NCBI GenBank assembly: GCA_002412865.1 | Contig: DHVW01000013.1 | Location: forward strand, 1 to 64,000 | Direction of reading: 5' to 3' | DNA from: Sulfurovum sp. UBA5198 | GTDB lineage: Bacteria; Campylobacterota; Campylobacteria; Campylobacterales; Sulfurovaceae | Length of the DNA: 64,000 nucleotides | Shown: one piece after another, positions 16,145 through 25,015 of the stretch | How the letters are laid out: each line of letters opens with the position of its first letter | Position numbering within the stretch: the first letter of the stretch is position 1 | The notes under the pieces: generated by a model | Seen by the model: the letters and a program-made list of their open reading frames with translations, nothing else | The model's database searches: none | Told to the model about the DNA's origin: nothing | Position numbers and translations under genes: made by a program

Positions 16145-17404
16145 ATGGCAAAAAAAACTATTAAAAAAGCAGTTCTAGCATACAGTGGTGGGCTTGATAC
16201 AAGCATAATACTAAAATGGCTACAAGATGAATATAATTGTGAAGTAGTAACATTCACAGCAGATTTAGGTCAAGGAGAAGAGGTTGAGCCAGCTCGCACA
16301 AAAGCGTTAGCAATGGGTATCAAACCTGAAAATATATTTATTCTCGATCTTCGTGAAGAGTTTGTCAAAGATTTTGTATTTCCAATGTTTAGAGCAAATG
16401 CAATATATGAAGGTGAATATCTACTTGGAACATCAATAGCTAGACCACTTATTGCCAAAAAACAGATAGAAATTGCAGCTCAAACAGGAGCGGATGCCGT
16501 AAGCCATGGTGCAACAGGCAAAGGTAATGACCAAGTGAGATTTGAGCTTGGATATTTGGCACTTAATCCTGATATTGCCGTAATAGCTCCGTGGAGAGAG
16601 TGGGATTTAAATAGTCGTGAAAAACTATTAGCATATGCAAAAGAAAATGGTATCGAGATATCACAAAAACATTTAGATGAAAATGGAAACCCAGCAGTTA
16701 GCCCATACTCAATGGATGCAAACTTATTGCACATATCATATGAAGGCTTACACCTAGAAAACCCTAGTAATGAACCAGAAGAAAGTATGTGGCTTTGGAC
16801 TACGAGCCCAGAGAATGCACCAGATATTGCTGAATATATTACTATTTCATATGAAAAAGGTGATCCAATAGCTATTAATGGGGAAGCTATGAGTCCAGCA
16901 ACTTTATTAAAAACACTAAACGACTATGGAAATAAACATGGAATAGGGCGACTTGATATTGTTGAGAATAGATATGTTGGTATGAAAGCTAGAGGCTGTT
17001 ATGAGACACCAGGTGGTACTATCATGCTTAAAGCTCATCGTGCTATTGAGTCTATAACTCTTGACCGTGAAGAGTCACACCTAAAAGATGAGCTTATGCC
17101 AAGATACGCGAAGCTAATATACACAGGATACTGGTGGTCTCCTGAACGAAAAATGCTACAAGCAGCTATTGATGCGACACAGGAAAATGTAAATGGTGAA
17201 GTGAGAGTTAAACTATATAAAGGCAGTGTAATGGTAGTTGGACGAAGTTCTAATGAGTCATTATATAGCGAAGCACACTCTACATTCGAAGAGGACAATG
17301 TCTATAATCAAGCTGATGCTGAAGGTTTTATACGCTTAAATGCATTAAGATTTATTATTGAAGGCAAAAAACAACCGAATAGAATTAAAAGAATAACTGA
17401 ATAA
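16145..17404 (+). CDS. argG: Argininosuccinate synthase
   Basis: 419 residues from the ATG at 16145, preferred over 16109 because AAGG precedes it and MAKKTIKKAVLAYSGGLDTS matches the usual N-terminus. It condenses citrulline and aspartate with ATP in arginine synthesis. Motifs: AYSGGLDTSII (P-loop of the N-type pyrophosphatase family), SHGATGKGNDQVRFE, and MKARGCYETPGG. It pairs functionally with argF at 46341-47267. The 118-base gap before it holds a short hairpin (GGTGC/GCACC near 16060-16084). Confidence 0.95.
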   Translation: MAKKTIKKAVLAYSGGLDTSIILKWLQDEYNCEVVTFTADLGQGEEVEPARTKALAMGIKPENIFILDLREEFVKDFVFPMFRANAIYEGEYLLGTSIARPLIAKKQIEIAAQTGADAVSHGATGKGNDQVRFELGYLALNPDIAVIAPWREWDLNSREKLLAYAKENGIEISQKHLDENGNPAVSPYSMDANLLHISYEGLHLENPSNEPEESMWLWTTSPENAPDIAEYITISYEKGDPIAINGEAMSPATLLKTLNDYGNKHGIGRLDIVENRYVGMKARGCYETPGGTIMLKAHRAIESITLDREESHLKDELMPRYAKLIYTGYWWSPERKMLQAAIDATQENVNGEVRVKLYKGSVMVVGRSSNESLYSEAHSTFEEDNVYNQADAEGFIRLNALRFIIEGKKQPNRIKRITE

Positions 17405-17405
17405 G

Positions 17406-18719
17406 TTATCTCTTTTTTTGTTTTTTGCTTTTCTCTTCAATTGGTCTAGCTATTTTCGGACCTCTTTTAGATGCATATTTTGGTTGCACTAACTCTTTTT
17501 TCTTTTTGTTTCCAAATGCACCAGCTGCTTTTTTTGGCTTATCTGCATTTTCTTTTAGTAGGCTTTTGCCTCTAGTTTTTACTACCAAGCCTGCTGGTGG
17601 TTCAAATCCTTTGACTTCAATTCTTTGCGGAACTTTGCCTAGTAGCAATTCTATTTTTTTCCATGAAATAAGTTCATTTGATGACAGTAGAGTTATTGCT
17701 ATACCATTTTTGTTTGCTCTGCCTGTACGACCAATACGATGAATATAGTCTGTAATAATATGTGGTATATCATAATTTATTACAACACCCAAATCGTCAA
17801 TATCAAGCCCTCTAGCTGCAATATCTGTGGCAACTAAAATAGGATACTCGCCAGATCTAAATCCACTCAAAGCTCTATCCCTAGCTCCATGTTTTTTATC
17901 CCCATGAATTGTTGCACATTTTAGTCCACTAAGTACAAGATGTGAGCTAACCTCGTCAGCAGTAGCCTTATTTCTAGTAAACACTAACACCTGTGGGTAG
18001 TTGTTTGAGCCGATAAGATATGATAAAAGTTCATTTTTTTGTTCTTTTTCTACTGGGTGTACTATTTGCGTAATTGTCATATCAGCTGGAGAGAGATTAT
18101 CTATCTCTACTAGCATCGGTTTTTGAAGTATTTTTTCGCTTAATCTTTTAACAGCACCACTCATGGTAGCAGAAAAAAGCATAGTCTGTCTTTTTGTTGG
18201 TAGCATATCTATTATCTGTTCTATCTCTCTAATAAAACCCATATCTAGCATGGTATCCGCTTCATCAAGAACTAAAAATTGAACTTTTGATAGTGGAATA
18301 TGACCTTGTTTGTTTAACTCCAAAAATCTACCAGCAGTAGCAACAATAATATCAGCACCCTTGCTTAGAGAAGCTATCTGTTTTGTCATATTGATGCCAC
18401 CAGATATATTCAAAATTCTAAACCCCAGTCCATCTGAATAATTTCTTATTGCTTTAGTAATCTGATCACAAAGTTCTCTAGTTGGTACGAGTACCAGTGC
18501 TTTCACTCGTCCAAACTCCAATGGTTCTGCTTTGCTCATCATATGAAGTATTGGTAGTGCATATGCTGCTGTTTTACCAGTACCTGTTTGAGCAGCTCCT
18601 ATAATATCTCTTCCACTAAGCAGAAGCGGGATTGCTTTTGTCTGTATCGGTGTAGGCTTATCGTATCCGAGGTTAAGAATATTCGTTCGTAGCGTTTGAT
18701 TGAGTGAATTAAAAGGCAT
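17406..18719 (-). CDS. rhlE: ATP-dependent RNA helicase, RhlE type
   Basis: 437 residues from the ATG at 18719 (AAGGTGG ribosome-binding site 7 bases upstream); a longer frame to 18782 has no such site. DEAD-box motifs: YDKPTPIQTKAIP, AQTGTGKT, PTRELCDQ, TAGRFLEL, DEAD, SAT, ATDIAARGLDIDD and HRIGRTGRA. The C-terminal 60 residues are Lys-rich (KKKKELVQPKYASKRG) as in RhlE proteins, giving non-specific RNA affinity. Likely works in ribosome assembly and RNA turnover. It converges with argG across one base. Confidence 0.92.
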   Translation of the reverse strand: MPFNSLNQTLRTNILNLGYDKPTPIQTKAIPLLLSGRDIIGAAQTGTGKTAAYALPILHMMSKAEPLEFGRVKALVLVPTRELCDQITKAIRNYSDGLGFRILNISGGINMTKQIASLSKGADIIVATAGRFLELNKQGHIPLSKVQFLVLDEADTMLDMGFIREIEQIIDMLPTKRQTMLFSATMSGAVKRLSEKILQKPMLVEIDNLSPADMTITQIVHPVEKEQKNELLSYLIGSNNYPQVLVFTRNKATADEVSSHLVLSGLKCATIHGDKKHGARDRALSGFRSGEYPILVATDIAARGLDIDDLGVVINYDIPHIITDYIHRIGRTGRANKNGIAITLLSSNELISWKKIELLLGKVPQRIEVKGFEPPAGLVVKTRGKSLLKENADKPKKAAGAFGNKKKKELVQPKYASKRGPKIARPIEEKSKKQKKR

Positions 18720-18808
18720 ATTTGCCACCTTTGCGTTTATATTTGGAATTATAACATAATCAACTAATGGTGTTGTTGCCAATAGTAGTAATTTTAATAT
18801 TTTATAGA

Positions 18809-18814
18809 TATAAT
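18809..18814 (+). promoter_or_regulatory. -10 element before the IscU-like operon
   Basis: A perfect TATAAT at 18809-18814, 28 bases before the TTG start at 18842, in the divergent gap with rhlE. AAGGA at 18831-18835 is the ribosome-binding site that supports the TTG start. Confidence 0.45.
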
Positions 18815-18841
18815 CTATACAGTTAAAGTTAAGGAAACAAA

Positions 18842-19297
18842 TTGGATAGCAATCTTTTAGAACACATGATGCAACCTAAAAATTATGGTGTCATAGAGAA
18901 TAGTGATAGTGAAGGTATAGGCAAAAATCCTCATAATGGTGAAAAAGTAATAATTTTTCTAAAAGTTAAAAATGAAAATGAACCAATTATAGAAGATATT
19001 AAATTCCAAGCAATTGGCTGTATGACAACCGTAATAGCTGGTTCGATAATTACAAGCGAAGCCGTTGGGCTGACATTTGAGCGAGGTGATGCTTTGGTTG
19101 GTGCAACACTTGGAATGCTTGATAGCATACCGCCAGAAGAGGCAGCCTGCTCAGAGATGGTGGCTTTAGCACTAAAAGCAGCTATGGATACATACATGGA
19201 GCGTCAAAAAGACAGTGACTTTCCGATGATTACATACAAAATATTAAATAACTGTGCAACAAATGAAGAAAATCAGCAAGGGAGTGAAAATGAATAA
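18842..19297 (+). CDS. IscU/NifU-N-like protein missing one ligand cysteine
   Basis: 151 residues with the IscU fold: LLEHMMQPKNYG at the front, GCMTTVIAGSIITSEAV (Cys60, equivalent to the second IscU ligand) and IPPEEAACSEMVALALKAA (Cys103, third ligand). The first ligand region, normally P-x-C-G-D, reads N-P-H31-N32-G-E, so one cysteine and the conserved Asp are changed (Asp to Glu). Such a protein could bind a cluster with different ligands, bind another metal, or serve as an accessory. It starts at TTG and overlaps the ferritin-like gene by 8 bases. No iscS or other Fe-S assembly gene is adjacent. Confidence 0.8.
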   Translation: MDSNLLEHMMQPKNYGVIENSDSEGIGKNPHNGEKVIIFLKVKNENEPIIEDIKFQAIGCMTTVIAGSIITSEAVGLTFERGDALVGATLGMLDSIPPEEAACSEMVALALKAAMDTYMERQKDSDFPMITYKILNNCATNEENQQGSENE

Positions 19298-20123
19298 TAT
19301 TTTAATTAAATCGCACGAATTATGGCTTGAGCTTTTTATGAGTTCATTTATGAGTAAAGATATGGATAATTCAAAAAAACTGCTTGAATACTCCAAAATA
19401 CTCTTTAGGCATTTTAAGTGGATAGAAAATGAATGTATAAAACACAATGTGGCATATAATTATGATAGAAATCAAATTCCAGTTAAAGTAGATACGCTAA
19501 AGACTATACTAAATGATATTGCAAATAGGCTAAAGCAACTTGAGCTATCTCTAATTGATATAGACAATAGAGATTTGTCCTCAAGAATATCAAATGATAT
19601 TGAATACATATTATATAGTATTAATAATATTACGGATGAAGAAGTAACTTCCTTTGATATGAATATGAGCTACAAGGATATAAAATTGTCTCAAGATGCA
19701 ACTGATGCATTAACTTTCTTTTTATTCGAAGAGAGCTACAAAGAGTATGAATTAATAATGATTTATAATTATCTAAAGGCACATACAAAGAGCTTAAAAT
19801 TGGCTAATATTTTTGAAACACTCATAGAAGAGAGCTTTTTTCACTTTGGAGAATTTGCTGGCATGATGAGTGAAATGGGGATACTTGGTGTGCCACGAGT
19901 AATTGCAAAGGAGCTTTATTTGATAGATAATATCACGGAATTTTTACTGAGTGGTATAGACGAAGAACTCGCAGCAAAAGAAGAGTGCAAGAAGCTTTCA
20001 GATGCAGTAGGGACGGAAAATAAAGAACTCTCTAAATTTTTTGATTTTATTAGCAATCAAGAAAATTATCACATCGCACTAATGAAAGAAGCTTTAGAAA
20101 GTCTAGGTTACGATAATGTATAA
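19290..20123 (+). CDS. Ferritin-like (predicted di-iron) helical protein
   Basis: 277 residues from ATG 19290 (AAGGGAG upstream). All-helical. An N-terminal half of about 130 residues has no recognised match. The second half shows a four-helix pattern with metal-ligand spacing: FEESYKEYELIMIY, then TLIEESFFHFGEF (ExxxH-like), then EELAAKEEC, then NQENYHIALM (ExxH), reminiscent of ferritin/rubrerythrin di-iron sites. Overlap with the IscU-like gene suggests the two products work together, perhaps in iron storage, cluster repair or oxygen/peroxide defence; this is inference. It overlaps psd by 8 bases. Confidence 0.55.
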   Translation: MNNILIKSHELWLELFMSSFMSKDMDNSKKLLEYSKILFRHFKWIENECIKHNVAYNYDRNQIPVKVDTLKTILNDIANRLKQLELSLIDIDNRDLSSRISNDIEYILYSINNITDEEVTSFDMNMSYKDIKLSQDATDALTFFLFEESYKEYELIMIYNYLKAHTKSLKLANIFETLIEESFFHFGEFAGMMSEMGILGVPRVIAKELYLIDNITEFLLSGIDEELAAKEECKKLSDAVGTENKELSKFFDFISNQENYHIALMKEALESLGYDNV

Positions 20124-20943
20124 GTCACACTACACTTCAATAATTTCTAGGGCTTTTGGAAGATTTGCATCACACAAATTTACTCCTGCAGTTCAAAATA
20201 TAATTAACAACTCATATGTTAAACTAATGGGGCTAGATATGAGTAAATTTAATGAACCAAATAGTTATAAATCTCTTAATCTACTATTTACTAGAGCCTT
20301 TAAAGAAGAACCGATAATAAGCAGAGATATCAACACTGTAATATCACCAGTTGATGCACTAATTACTGATTTTGGGACAATCAAAGGAAATCAAGCATAT
20401 CAAATTAAAGGTATGTTCTATTGCACAAAAGAGTTATTGGGAGAAAATTATAGTGATATTGCAGATAAACTAATTGATGGTGATTTTGCAAATTTCTACC
20501 TATCACCAAAAGATTATCATAGATATCACTCTCCAATAAACATGAAGATTAAAAGTGCAACCCATATTCCAGGTAAACTCTATCCTGTTAATATGCCACT
20601 TCTTAGAAACAAGTTAAATCTTTTTATAGAAAATGAAAGAGTGATTCTAGAGTGTGAGACCAATGATGGCAAATTACTATTTTATGTGCTAGTAGGGGCT
20701 TTAAATGTTGGTAAAATGGTTTTTAGCTTTGATAATTCTATTATGACAAATATTAAAAGCAATAAATGCACAAAGCAAATATATAATGATTTATATGTAT
20801 CCAAGGGTGATCTTCTTGGTTGGTTCGAGATGGGTTCAACCGTAGTTATGCTTTCACAAAAAGATACAATTAACTATTCAAATCTAGAGATTAACAAACA
20901 AATAAAATTCAATGAAATAATTGGAACAATTTCTAGCATATGA
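20116..20943 (+). CDS. psd: Phosphatidylserine decarboxylase proenzyme
   Basis: 275 residues. Converts phosphatidylserine to phosphatidylethanolamine at the inner membrane. The proenzyme self-cleaves at an LGST-like motif, here M-G-S-T in GWFEMGSTVVML, leaving a pyruvoyl prosthetic group on the small alpha chain. SPVDALITDFG and LSPKDYHRYHSPIN (catalytic His region) are family signatures. It overlaps the ferritin-like gene upstream and the HAD gene downstream (ATGA), so it is within an operon. Confidence 0.94.
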   Translation: MYKSHYTSIISRAFGRFASHKFTPAVQNIINNSYVKLMGLDMSKFNEPNSYKSLNLLFTRAFKEEPIISRDINTVISPVDALITDFGTIKGNQAYQIKGMFYCTKELLGENYSDIADKLIDGDFANFYLSPKDYHRYHSPINMKIKSATHIPGKLYPVNMPLLRNKLNLFIENERVILECETNDGKLLFYVLVGALNVGKMVFSFDNSIMTNIKSNKCTKQIYNDLYVSKGDLLGWFEMGSTVVMLSQKDTINYSNLEINKQIKFNEIIGTISSI

Positions 20944-21569
20944 ATGAAAAAAAATTAGTTATATTTGATATGGACGGTACTTTAGTTGATAGCTCTATAA
21001 CTATTTCAAACTCTATCAATTATGTCAGAAATGAATTTTATCTTCCCCCATTAACACACAAAGATATAATTTCAAAAATAAATGACCATTCTGTTAATCC
21101 AGCTCAATATTTTTATAAAAGTCAAACTTTTACAAAAGAGCATGAGAGATTGTTTAGTCAATATTATAGTGCAAATCATAAATCTGAATTGATGTTATAT
21201 GATGGTGTAATTGATTTATTAATTGAACTTAAGAATGGTGGATTCAAACTTGGAGTTGCCACCAATGCATATCGAGTATCTGCACTTGAGTCGCTAAGCC
21301 ATCTTGGCATTGTAGAATTCTTTGACGCTATTGTGTGCTATGATGATGTAAAGAGTGGAAAGCCGTCTCCTGATATGCTTCATGAAAATATCAAAATTGC
21401 AGGTTCAGTAATTGAGCAGTCAATTTTTGTAGGTGATGGAGAGAGGGATATGATGGCTGCACAAACCATCTCCATGGATTACATTATGGTTGATTGGGGC
21501 TTTAGTGAACATAAAAATGCCATAAAAGATATCTCAGAACTTAAAAATATACTGCTTTCTTCTATTTAG
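20940..21569 (+). CDS. HAD-family phosphatase, phosphoglycolate-phosphatase-like
   Basis: 209 residues. HAD motifs: I DMDGTLVDSS (nucleophile and acid Asp), II GVATNAYR (Thr), III Lys in KSGKPSPDML, IV FVGDGERDMMAA. The cap is helical (C1 type) as in Gph/PGMB enzymes. Likely removes phosphate from a small metabolite such as 2-phosphoglycolate; the substrate cannot be told from sequence. It overlaps psd by 4 bases and converges with the DUF302 lipoprotein gene (8-base overlap). Confidence 0.85.
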   Translation: MNEKKLVIFDMDGTLVDSSITISNSINYVRNEFYLPPLTHKDIISKINDHSVNPAQYFYKSQTFTKEHERLFSQYYSANHKSELMLYDGVIDLLIELKNGGFKLGVATNAYRVSALESLSHLGIVEFFDAIVCYDDVKSGKPSPDMLHENIKIAGSVIEQSIFVGDGERDMMAAQTISMDYIMVDWGFSEHKNAIKDISELKNILLSSI

Positions 21570-22032
21570 CAATACCATTTAAAGCCTTTTCAATAGATAT
21601 TTTAGTTCTATTTATTATCTCTATACATGCCTTATCTTTTATATTATGCGTCAAAGATAAATATTCTGGATTTATATAATTTATTTTTGTTTCACCTTCA
21701 TAATTATCCCAAACAGCTATTTTAAAAGGCAAATCAAGCCCCATACTAGGATTGCAAATTAACAACATTTGAGCGTATGATTTATTTTCAAAATATATTA
21801 TAGTCTGTGGTCTTGGAGAGGAATTTGGCTTAGTAATCGTAGGATTTACACTTTGTCCCACAATTTCAAATTTTTCTTTTATAAGATTTGATTTAATAGC
21901 GTCTATTGTTTGAGTTCTATTTGTTTCGCTACTTAGTGTTGCAATAAACGATGCTTTTTTATCCCCACAACCAATAAAAGCAAGTGATATAACTAAAATA
22001 TATAAACTTCTCAATTTATTCTCCTTAAACAT
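21562..22032 (-). CDS. DUF302-domain lipoprotein
   Basis: 156 residues. Signal peptide with a lipobox (LAFIGC, Cys22 to be lipidated), then a DUF302-type domain: a repeated helix-strand start (TQTIDAIKSNLIKEKFEIVG), YAQMLLICNPSMGLDLPFKIAVWDNYEGE, and INPEYLSLTHNIKD. DUF302 proteins are small dimeric proteins of unknown biochemical role, often periplasmic and stress- or sulfur-associated. It follows ychF on the same strand with an 8-base overlap, suggesting cotranscription. Confidence 0.8.
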   Translation of the reverse strand: MFKENKLRSLYILVISLAFIGCGDKKASFIATLSSETNRTQTIDAIKSNLIKEKFEIVGQSVNPTITKPNSSPRPQTIIYFENKSYAQMLLICNPSMGLDLPFKIAVWDNYEGETKINYINPEYLSLTHNIKDKACIEIINRTKISIEKALNGIAK

Positions 22033-23128
22033 TAAATCTAAAATGCATTATATCACCATCATTAACAATATACTCTTTACCTTCAAGTCTCATTTTACCA
22101 GCATCTTTACTACCGTTTTCACCACCGTAGGCTATATAGTCATCATAAGCTATTACTTCTGCTCGTATAAATCCTTTTTCAAAGTCATTGTGTATTACTG
22201 CAGCTGCCTTAGGTGCTGTTGTATTCTTATAAATAGTCCATGCTCGAACCTCTTTAACTCCAGCCGTGAAATAGCTCATAAGTCCAAGCTTGTCAAATCC
22301 TATTTTAATAATCTGATCAAGCCCAGATGCTTCAACACCAAGTGAACTTAGCATCTCATTTTTTTCTTCATCGTCAAAATCAACCATATCTTCTTCTACT
22401 TTAGAACATAGTTTTATAACTTCTCTATTGTATTTTTTGGCATATTCTTTTAGTAATATCACATAATCACTATCTTTTTCAAGTCCATCTTCATCAACAT
22501 TTGCACCATATATTATCTCCTTATTTGAAAGGAATCTAAGTTCTCTGTTTAATCCAATAAATGCCTCATCATCACATTTAGCAAAGCTTGAAATAGGGCT
22601 ACCATCATTAATGTAAGCCATTAGTTCTTCTGCAATTTCTAGCTGAGCCTTGGCATCCTTATCGTTACCTTTACTTTTTTTGTTTAGTGCGTCTATTCTT
22701 TTTTGCAAGGACTCCATATCAGCAAGCAGAAGCTCTTGTTCTATAATTTCTACATCTCTGATTGGGTCAATAGAATTTTCAACATGAACAATATTATCAT
22801 CATCAAAACATCTTACAATGTGTAAAATTACTTCTGTTTCACGAATATTTGATAAAAATTTATTTCCAAGCCCTTCACCTCTACTAGCACCCTTAACAAG
22901 ACCTGCAATATCTACAAAATCAAGAGTTGAGTATTGTATTCGCTCTGGTTTGACTATCTTTGCAAGTTCTTCTAATCTTTTATCAGGAACTGCTACTACT
23001 GCCTTATTAGGTTCAATTGTACAAAATGGATAGTTTGCACTTTGTGCATTTTGTGCTTTCGTTAGTGCGTTAAATGTTGTTGATTTTCCCACATTTGGCA
23101 ATCCAACTAATCCTATTCCTAGTCCCAT
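22025..23128 (-). CDS. ychF: Redox-regulated ATPase/GTPase YchF
   Basis: 367 residues, full length for the OLA1/YchF family. G1 GLPNVGKSTTFNALT, the G4 position altered to a non-canonical form as in YchF (which prefers ATP), a central coiled coil, and the C-terminal TGS-like domain with FTAGVKEVRAWTI and GDIMHFRFNV. It binds ribosomes and is linked to oxidative-stress response. It is the first gene of a two-gene minus-strand unit with the DUF302 lipoprotein. Confidence 0.95.
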   Translation of the reverse strand: MGLGIGLVGLPNVGKSTTFNALTKAQNAQSANYPFCTIEPNKAVVAVPDKRLEELAKIVKPERIQYSTLDFVDIAGLVKGASRGEGLGNKFLSNIRETEVILHIVRCFDDDNIVHVENSIDPIRDVEIIEQELLLADMESLQKRIDALNKKSKGNDKDAKAQLEIAEELMAYINDGSPISSFAKCDDEAFIGLNRELRFLSNKEIIYGANVDEDGLEKDSDYVILLKEYAKKYNREVIKLCSKVEEDMVDFDDEEKNEMLSSLGVEASGLDQIIKIGFDKLGLMSYFTAGVKEVRAWTIYKNTTAPKAAAVIHNDFEKGFIRAEVIAYDDYIAYGGENGSKDAGKMRLEGKEYIVNDGDIMHFRFNV

Positions 23129-23218
23129 ATATATCCTTGATAAGCTTAATTTTAATTATGAAATTGTACCAAAAATTGGCTCAATAGCTGATTATTCACA
23201 GATAAAGAATAACCGTGA

Positions 23219-23224
23219 TATAAT
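23219..23224 (+). promoter_or_regulatory. Extended -10 promoter of the small repeat protein gene
   Basis: TGATATAAT contains TATAAT preceded by TGn, about 31 bases before the ATG at 23255. A G-rich ribosome-binding site (AAAGGGGG) lies between them. Confidence 0.5.
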
Positions 23225-23254
23225 ATGAAATAAAAATCTAAAAGGGGGTAGAAG

Positions 23255-23566
23255 ATGCCAAAAGAAACATTATCCAAAATAGGGATAGACATTAAAGATG
23301 AAAAGATAGCGATTGACTTGGAAAAAACTAAAGATTTTTTCACTAATATTCAGCAACATATCACGGATACAGCTCAAAATATTGGAGAAGGCATAAAAGA
23401 TGGCAGTATTGATATGTCAGAGAATATTGGCGTAAAACTTGATGATAAAAAAATTGAAATTGATATAAAACAGACAAAAAATTTTATTGAAGAATTAGGG
23501 CTTAAAATAGAGCATTTTTTGGATAGTTTAGAGCATAGTTTTTCTGAGCTTAAGCCCAAAAAATAA
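23255..23566 (+). CDS. Small acidic protein with internal duplication
   Basis: 103 residues, no signal peptide, no membrane segment. Residues 9-29 and 58-78 are repeats of each other (10 of 21 identical; pattern I-G-x4-D-x-K-I-x-I-D-x3-T-K-x-F), each a short beta hairpin followed by an amphipathic helix, joined by a linker with a DTAQNIGEGIKDGSID segment. Strong promoter and ribosome-binding site suggest real and substantial expression. I do not recognise the family. It stands alone between ychF (divergent) and the rhodanese gene (convergent). Confidence 0.7.
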   Translation: MPKETLSKIGIDIKDEKIAIDLEKTKDFFTNIQQHITDTAQNIGEGIKDGSIDMSENIGVKLDDKKIEIDIKQTKNFIEELGLKIEHFLDSLEHSFSELKPKK

Positions 23567-23571
23567 ATTTA

Positions 23572-23973
23572 TCAACGACCTCTATATGGGGTTGTTTTAT
23601 AACCTTCACGAATCAACTTTGACATTCCACCTTGCAAGTTAGTGACATTTTCATATCCTCTCTCCTCGGAGAGAAATTGTGATGCAACTGCCGTCCTTGA
23701 ACCAGTAAGACAAACTAGAGCAAAAGGCTCATTCTTCTTTACAATTTTACGCAATTTTGCCTCAAATGCGTCTGTCTTCATATTTCCCTTTTCATCAAAA
23801 AACATAATAGTGTGGGCTCCTGCAATAATACCAGTCTTTGACCATTCAGCGGGAGTTCTTATATCTATAATCTTCATTGGCTTAGACAATATAGCTTTAT
23901 TGACTACAACATTTCGTATATCAGCATTAGCAAATGATATCAATGCAAAAATAGCCATAATAATTTTCTTCAT
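23572..23973 (-). CDS. Periplasmic rhodanese-domain protein
   Basis: 133 residues with a signal peptide (residues 1-17, cleavage after FANA). A single rhodanese domain: IDIRTPAEWSKTG (typical CH2 region) and the active-site loop C-L-T-G-S-R near residue 90, preceded by PFALV, then NVTNLQGGM. The six-residue loop starting with Cys fits a sulfurtransferase using thiosulfate or a persulfide donor. Periplasmic rhodaneses are common in sulfur-oxidising Campylobacterota; the physiological acceptor is unknown. Monocistronic by context. Confidence 0.88.
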   Translation of the reverse strand: MKKIIMAIFALISFANADIRNVVVNKAILSKPMKIIDIRTPAEWSKTGIIAGAHTIMFFDEKGNMKTDAFEAKLRKIVKKNEPFALVCLTGSRTAVASQFLSEERGYENVTNLQGGMSKLIREGYKTTPYRGR

Positions 23974-24028
23974 AATTTAAATCCTTTGGTTTTTAAAAAT
24001 CTCATGATTCTAGCCTAAGTTGTTTAAA

Positions 24029-25015
24029 TTATAAATAAAACAGACTAAAATTTTCTTGTAATTTTGGCAATATACTCTTATCTGAGTTTAATATAAAAGC
24101 GTAATTATAATATCTATTTTTTAGAGTGCTATGAACATCGTTCGCATCGTTAAACCAAATAGGGTTATCGTAGCCCTCTATTTTTGTCTTTGGTGGTGTT
24201 AAAACTATGCTTTTCAACCATTTCATTTTATATTTCATATACTCACGAGACTTTGCAACATCTTCCATATTATCAATAAAAACAACAACCTTATCACTTT
24301 TACCAGATGGTACAGTTTGTAAATTATTATCTATAAATACAGGTAAAAAATGTTTTGTGTATCTAAGTTTTTCTATCTCAAATTTTATTTCATGAGTTTC
24401 AAAAAAAGCCAAAGCCCTTGAAAATGCCTCCATATGAAATGGTGCCAGTTCGTAGTCTTGATAAACATAGTTATTCATCTTAAATGTTGATCTAAACAGA
24501 GTTTCTGTGACTATCTGCCACTCTACCTCTTTTTTTAATCTCTTAACATCAGGTTTAATAAGTCTTAACAACTCTTCATCATCACCTATAAAAAGCCTAC
24601 TTGGTGAATTAACCATCATCTCAAAAGCTTTTTTCCAATCAGATGGGATAATAGATATGCTTCTCCTGTCATTAATCAGCATTTTCACAAAGCTAAGTTC
24701 ATGATGAGTTAGTAAGTAAAAATCAGCCTCTTTTTTCAAAAGAACAAATCTAACAAGCTTCATAGCAGCAAGAGCTATATCAGTAACTTTTATCCATGCT
24801 ATCTCTGTGTCATTTTGTATTATTTCATCATTATCATAGACTATTGCATATGCTCCATTTGCTATTGCTGTATCTATATCTTCTTGAAGAGATGAGAAAA
24901 ATAGATCACCATGATCAATTTTGGAAGCATATACACTTGCTGCCTCAATGGCTTGGATTTTTGGACTATTGACTAGTTGACCTTCTGTTATATTTATAAT
25001 ATCGCTTATATTCAT
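24029..25015 (-). CDS. Uncharacterised protein with Mur-ligase-like N-terminal domain
   Basis: 328 residues. Residues 1-90 resemble the N-terminal UDP-sugar-binding domain of MurE/MurF (SKIDHGDLFFSSL, DTAIANGAYAIVYDND). The rest lacks the Mur-ligase ATP loop (GTxGKT) and the C-terminal ligase domain, so it cannot ligate amino acids by that chemistry. Its stop/start overlaps metG (ATG at 25015 against the metG stop), matching the C. jejuni arrangement in which an unknown gene follows metG. It may bind a peptidoglycan precursor; that is inference. Confidence 0.6.
   Translation of the reverse strand: MNISDIINITEGQLVNSPKIQAIEAASVYASKIDHGDLFFSSLQEDIDTAIANGAYAIVYDNDEIIQNDTEIAWIKVTDIALAAMKLVRFVLLKKEADFYLLTHHELSFVKMLINDRRSISIIPSDWKKAFEMMVNSPSRLFIGDDEELLRLIKPDVKRLKKEVEWQIVTETLFRSTFKMNNYVYQDYELAPFHMEAFSRALAFFETHEIKFEIEKLRYTKHFLPVFIDNNLQTVPSGKSDKVVVFIDNMEDVAKSREYMKYKMKWLKSIVLTPPKTKIEGYDNPIWFNDANDVHSTLKNRYYNYAFILNSDKSILPKLQENFSLFYL

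Noticed and set aside
18842..19297. Reading the IscU-like protein as ordinary IscU
   Set aside because: The first ligand region is NPHNGE, so one canonical Cys is missing; labelled as a degenerate relative.
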